From an uncultured Eggerthellaceae bacterium (GTDB lineage: Bacteria; Actinomycetota; Coriobacteriia; Coriobacteriales; Eggerthellaceae): DNA of 8,979 nucleotides. The position numbers and the translations under genes are program-made. Shown here piece by piece: positions 6,428 through 8,979 of the stretch. The DNA lies in assembly GCA_947565915.1 (NCBI GenBank), contig CANOHY010000059.1, positions 1 to 8,979 of the forward strand. Direction: 5' to 3'. The first letter of the stretch is position 1; every line of letters begins with the position of its first letter. A model generated the notes under the pieces. The model saw only the letters and a list, made by a program, of their open reading frames with translations, did no database searches and had not been told where the DNA came from.

Positions 6428-8900
6428 AAACGCCCTTGATAGGACGAACGACATCGTCACGACTGTAAGTTGAACCGGGCTCGTAATCGAAATAGCCGCC
6501 CTTCTCGATGATCTGCTCCTGCGGAAGGGTGTCGCCTTCCTTGTAGGGATAGATCTTGCAGAGCATGCATTTGATCGAAGAGCCGATGCCGCCTTCAGCG
6601 GTTTCGAAGGCCTTGGTGCAGTTGTTGACGTTCGAGTTGAACGTGCCGAACAACTGGGGCTCAGCTCCCTCTTCCTCGGGGAACCACCAGCCGTGCTCTG
6701 CATGAACGGTGTTCTCGTCCACTTCGTTCGATACCTTTGCAACTTGGCGGAAGCGGCCATGATCGTTCTCGACCCAAACCCATTCTCCGTCGATGATGCC
6801 ATACTTCTCAGCCGTCTTTGGATTGATGGTCAGAAGCGGCCATGGATGGAACTCGCGCATGGTGGGCAGCTGGCGATGCTCCGAATGGAAGAACTCATAG
6901 GAGCGGCCACCCGCCGTGAGCACCAGCGGATACTCCTTGGCGATGTTCGGAGTGGAAACGGGGCTTTCGGTCGGCTCGGTATGATGCGGCGTGGTGCCCA
7001 CTCCCCACAGCTCGAAGATGAGCGGCGTCAGCTCGATGCGACCAGTAGGCGTTGAGAAGCCAAGCGACTTGTCATCGCGCAGCAAGCCCTTCTCGTACTT
7101 CTTGTAGATGCCGTTCCACTCATCGTACTCGTAGCCACCTTGCTCCACCAGCTCGCGGTAACTCTTCTTGTAGTCCGTGAATCCGCGTTCCTTGAACTTT
7201 GCTTTGCGCATGTTCGTCTTGTCGGACTCGTCTTCCTCGTACTCGCCAATCAGGGCGCCATCGGTCAGGTGCCAATTCACGAACTCCTCGGCCGTATCCC
7301 ACGGGAACAGCTTCGGATCAAGGCGCCGACCGAGCTCCAGGATGATGTCCTCGTCGGATTTCGCCTCGTAGTAATCCAGCACTTTGGTGATGGAACGCAA
7401 GGGCGTCCACCAGATGCGGATGGAGTAGCGCTCGGGGCTCATGGCAACCGGCAACACGATGTCGGCGCACGCAATGGCCGTGGGCGTCATGAACGGGTCG
7501 GCGTCCACAATGAACGGCACGTTCAACAGCGCCTTGCGCACGCGTCCCGCATCCATGCCTGGGCACGAGAGCGTGTTTGACGACTCGATCCATACCATCT
7601 CGATGGGATACGGCTTGCCCGTCTCCATGGCATACACCAGCGCGTCGGAAGAGGCGTGGTCGGTGAACTCGGCACGATCCTCGCCGAAGCAGAAGCGGTC
7701 AGTCAGCTTCTTCTCGCGCCATTCCATGGGCACGAGGTCTTCCTCCAAGCCCGAGGCGTTGATGATGTTGAACGCATTGCGCTCGAGGATGTTGCCACCA
7801 GGAACGTCGATGTTGCCCGTGATGGCCATGAGGTCGCAGCATGCCATGCAAAGCGACATTGCGCTCATCTGCTGGTCCATGGCCAAGCCCCACTTGATAG
7901 CAGCAGGCTTGGTGGTAGCGTACATGCGCGCCGAAGCCAGGATATCAGCGGCATCGCAGCCAGTGATCTCGGCGGCCCACTCGGCTGTGCAGTCCTTCAC
8001 CGACTCGGCAAGCTCGTCGAAGTAAGCGCACCACAGCTCAACGAACTCGTGATCGTAGAGGTCCTCGGTGATGATGATGTTGAGCCAAGCGCAGGCGATG
8101 GCCGCATCGGTGCCCGGGCGCACCTGCAGGAAATAGTCGGCACGAGCGCCCCACCAGGTTAGGCGCGGGTCGATGGAGATGATGCGCGTGCCCATCTGCA
8201 CGCATTCCACCAGCCAGTGGCCCATGTAGCCATCGGCGTTGGACTTCAAGGGCTCGTTGCCCCACATCACCACCACTCCCGGAGGAGTGAAGTCGTCGTT
8301 GGCATAGCGATCCTCGTGCGTCTGCGATGCATCGGGGTCGGGATAATCGCCCAACGGCGCTAGCGAGCCATATACACGCGGCAGGTAGCAGGCGTAGCCC
8401 GTGAAGCCGAAGGTGGCCTGATTGGGCGACTTGAACGCACAGTGACAAAGATAGGGAACCTGCCAACCGATGTTGCGCCCCGTGCCCACGATGGTGAGAA
8501 TGGCATGGCCGCCCACGCGCTCGTGGATGTCGCGCACCCTATCGGCAACCTCGTCGAGAGCCTCGTCCCACGTGATGCGCTCCCACTTGTTCTCGCCACG
8601 CTCGCCAGCGCGCCTCAGCGGGTACTTCAAGCGGTCGGGATGGTTCACGGCTTCAACCAAGTCCAGGCAGCGCATACACAGACGTCCGTTGACGAAGGGG
8701 CTCAAGGGGTCGCCTTCCACCTTCTCCAGCTTGTTGTCCTTCGTGTACAGCAGCACGCCGCAAGCGTTATGACAACCGGGGGGCGACCAATGGTTGGTGC
8801 GCGTTACGGTGTAGCCATCCTCCTCCCACTGCCATTCTCCTTCGTGGTAGGCTTTTTTATCGATTCCGTCTATGAACTCTTTGTACTTGTTATGCTTCAT
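6426..8900 (-). CDS. Molybdopterin (bis-MGD) oxidoreductase A, transhydroxylase/catechol-dehydroxylase-like
   Basis: An 824-aa DMSO-reductase-family catalytic subunit. The N-terminal cysteines are C43-x3-C47-x27-C75-x2-C78 (PPGCHNAC ... RLCMRC). Position 40, where the canonical first cysteine of CxxCxxxC would sit, is proline. Cofactor-domain marks are WGNEPLKSN (213-221), SIDPR (242-246), RPGTDAAIACAWLN (261-274), HGWWFPE (736-742), SNVN (756-759) and a terminal KCMLC (777-781). C171 in GYACYLPR is a candidate molybdenum ligand by conservation. An acidic then basic insert at about 545-605 precedes the C-terminal domain and is reduced in the paralogue. There is no twin-arginine signal, so it is cytoplasmic. 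The likely reaction is reductive dehydroxylation or hydroxyl transfer on a phenolic; the substrate is unknown. It is the first gene of the cluster, with a purine-rich GGAAGAG-type RBS before ATG 8900, and is paired with the ferredoxin-like gene 10 nt downstream. Confidence 0.93.
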   Translation of the reverse strand: MKHNKYKEFIDGIDKKAYHEGEWQWEEDGYTVTRTNHWSPPGCHNACGVLLYTKDNKLEKVEGDPLSPFVNGRLCMRCLDLVEAVNHPDRLKYPLRRAGERGENKWERITWDEALDEVADRVRDIHERVGGHAILTIVGTGRNIGWQVPYLCHCAFKSPNQATFGFTGYACYLPRVYGSLAPLGDYPDPDASQTHEDRYANDDFTPPGVVVMWGNEPLKSNADGYMGHWLVECVQMGTRIISIDPRLTWWGARADYFLQVRPGTDAAIACAWLNIIITEDLYDHEFVELWCAYFDELAESVKDCTAEWAAEITGCDAADILASARMYATTKPAAIKWGLAMDQQMSAMSLCMACCDLMAITGNIDVPGGNILERNAFNIINASGLEEDLVPMEWREKKLTDRFCFGEDRAEFTDHASSDALVYAMETGKPYPIEMVWIESSNTLSCPGMDAGRVRKALLNVPFIVDADPFMTPTAIACADIVLPVAMSPERYSIRIWWTPLRSITKVLDYYEAKSDEDIILELGRRLDPKLFPWDTAEEFVNWHLTDGALIGEYEEDESDKTNMRKAKFKERGFTDYKKSYRELVEQGGYEYDEWNGIYKKYEKGLLRDDKSLGFSTPTGRIELTPLIFELWGVGTTPHHTEPTESPVSTPNIAKEYPLVLTAGGRSYEFFHSEHRQLPTMREFHPWPLLTINPKTAEKYGIIDGEWVWVENDHGRFRQVAKVSNEVDENTVHAEHGWWFPEEEGAEPQLFGTFNSNVNNCTKAFETAEGGIGSSIKCMLCKIYPYKEGDTLPQEQIIEKGGYFDYEPGSTYSRDDVVRPIKGV
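8053..8087. repeat. 35-bp perfect identity between molybdoenzyme genes, copy in gene A
   Basis: Identical to 3645-3679 in gene B, encoding the same LNIIITEDLYDH segment. The two same-strand copies lie 4,408 bp apart, so recombination between them would delete the MFS gene and ferredoxin 1 and fuse the two molybdoenzymes in frame. Confidence 0.85.
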
Positions 8901-8910
8901 ATCTCATCTC

Positions 8911-8928
8911 TCTTCCTCTTCCTCTTCC
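8911..8928 (-). repeat. Tandem hexamer (GGAAGA)x3 in the leader and RBS of molybdoenzyme A
   Basis: Three perfect head-to-tail copies of TCTTCC on the plus strand give GGAAGA-GGAAGA-GGAAGA on the sense strand, 10 nt upstream of the start codon. The gene has no better Shine-Dalgarno, so the purine-rich repeat probably serves as its ribosome-binding region. Confidence 0.7.
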
Positions 8929-8942
8929 TGATCACGCCAAAA

Positions 8943-8963
8943 ACCGATCCAGTACAGATCGGT
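8943..8963 (-). promoter_or_regulatory. Perfect 7-bp dyad in the leader: operator or weak terminator/attenuator
   Basis: ACCGATC-N7-GATCGGT is a perfect inverted repeat. On the minus strand its right arm ends in a five-T run (GGTTTTTGG), so it could be a weak intrinsic terminator for a gene beyond the window or an attenuator. It also brackets the candidate -10 at 8951-8956, which suits an operator. The two readings compete. Confidence 0.4.
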
Positions 8964-8979
8964 CATTTCTTCATCTCAA
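8951..8979 (-). promoter_or_regulatory. Promoter candidate for the molybdoenzyme A operon
   Basis: The minus strand begins TTGAGA (5 of 6 to the -35 consensus) at the very edge, then 17 nt, then TGTACT (4 of 6 to the -10). Transcription would start near 8944 and give a leader of about 44 nt. The -10 lies in the loop of the 8943-8963 dyad. Only one element is strong, and upstream sequence is outside the window. Confidence 0.3.

Noticed and set aside
6071..6802. A 243-aa open frame extending ferredoxin 1 upstream into molybdoenzyme A
   Set aside because: The first 129 residues are an overlapping out-of-frame reading of the molybdoenzyme gene, rich in Ser, Arg and Thr. AAGGAGG before ATG 6415 and the family start mark the real gene.
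2075..8900. Tat-exported respiratory reductase (Dadh- or DmsA-like)
   Set aside because: Neither large subunit has a twin-arginine motif or hydrophobic leader, and no membrane anchor gene is present.
8963..8979. Possible C-terminus (...EMKK stop) of a gene upstream of molybdoenzyme A
   Set aside because: Only a handful of codons would lie in the window, and the same bases form a better promoter candidate; coding cannot be supported.
1..8979. tRNA, rRNA, CRISPR array, insertion sequence or transposase
   Set aside because: No cloverleaf, rRNA-like segment, regularly spaced repeats, transposase frame or paired terminal inverted repeats were seen on reading both strands.

Overview
The window holds one face of a catabolic gene cluster. 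All eight supported genes lie on the minus strand and read right to left, with short gaps. Base composition is moderately GC-rich. The protein style suggests a gut anaerobe of the Eggerthellaceae (Actinomycetota, Coriobacteriia): cytoplasmic bis-MGD molybdoenzymes paired with a small two-cluster ferredoxin-like protein and an MFS carrier. This family-level assignment is inference from protein character; no rRNA or marker gene is present.

Layout in transcription order: (1) 8979-8901, a leader with a possible promoter, a perfect 7-bp dyad and a tandem hexamer at the ribosome-binding region. (2) 8900-6426, molybdopterin oxidoreductase A (824 aa). (3) 6415-6071, its ferredoxin-like partner (114 aa). 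(4) 6070-5972, a gap with an 11-bp hairpin and a weak promoter candidate. (5) 5971-4589, a 12-TM MFS transporter (460 aa). (6) 4588-4469, a gap with a dyad inside a long-spacer promoter-like element. (7) 4468-2075, molybdopterin oxidoreductase B (797 aa), a paralogue of A. (8) 2065-1700, a second ferredoxin-like protein (121 aa). (9) 1699-1501, a structured gap with no gene. (10) 1500-511, a URO-D (uroporphyrinogen decarboxylase/corrinoid methyltransferase superfamily) protein (329 aa). (11) 479-279, a 66-aa eight-cysteine zinc-ribbon-like protein. (12) 225 to the window edge, the N-terminal part of a MerR-family regulator whose resemblance to the family stops in an AT-rich stretch near base 55.

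The two molybdoenzymes lack Tat signals. They resemble the family that includes pyrogallol-phloroglucinol transhydroxylase and the catechol dehydroxylases of Eggerthella and Gordonibacter (Dadh, Hcdh, Cadh, Dodh, Cldh). The likely working model is uptake of an aromatic (or similar) compound by the MFS carrier, followed by cytoplasmic reductive dehydroxylation or hydroxyl transfer by two enzyme/ferredoxin pairs. The URO-D protein could remove methyl groups from a methoxylated precursor or intermediate. This linkage is inference. The substrate, the corrinoid protein a methyltransferase would need, and the electron donor are not visible here.
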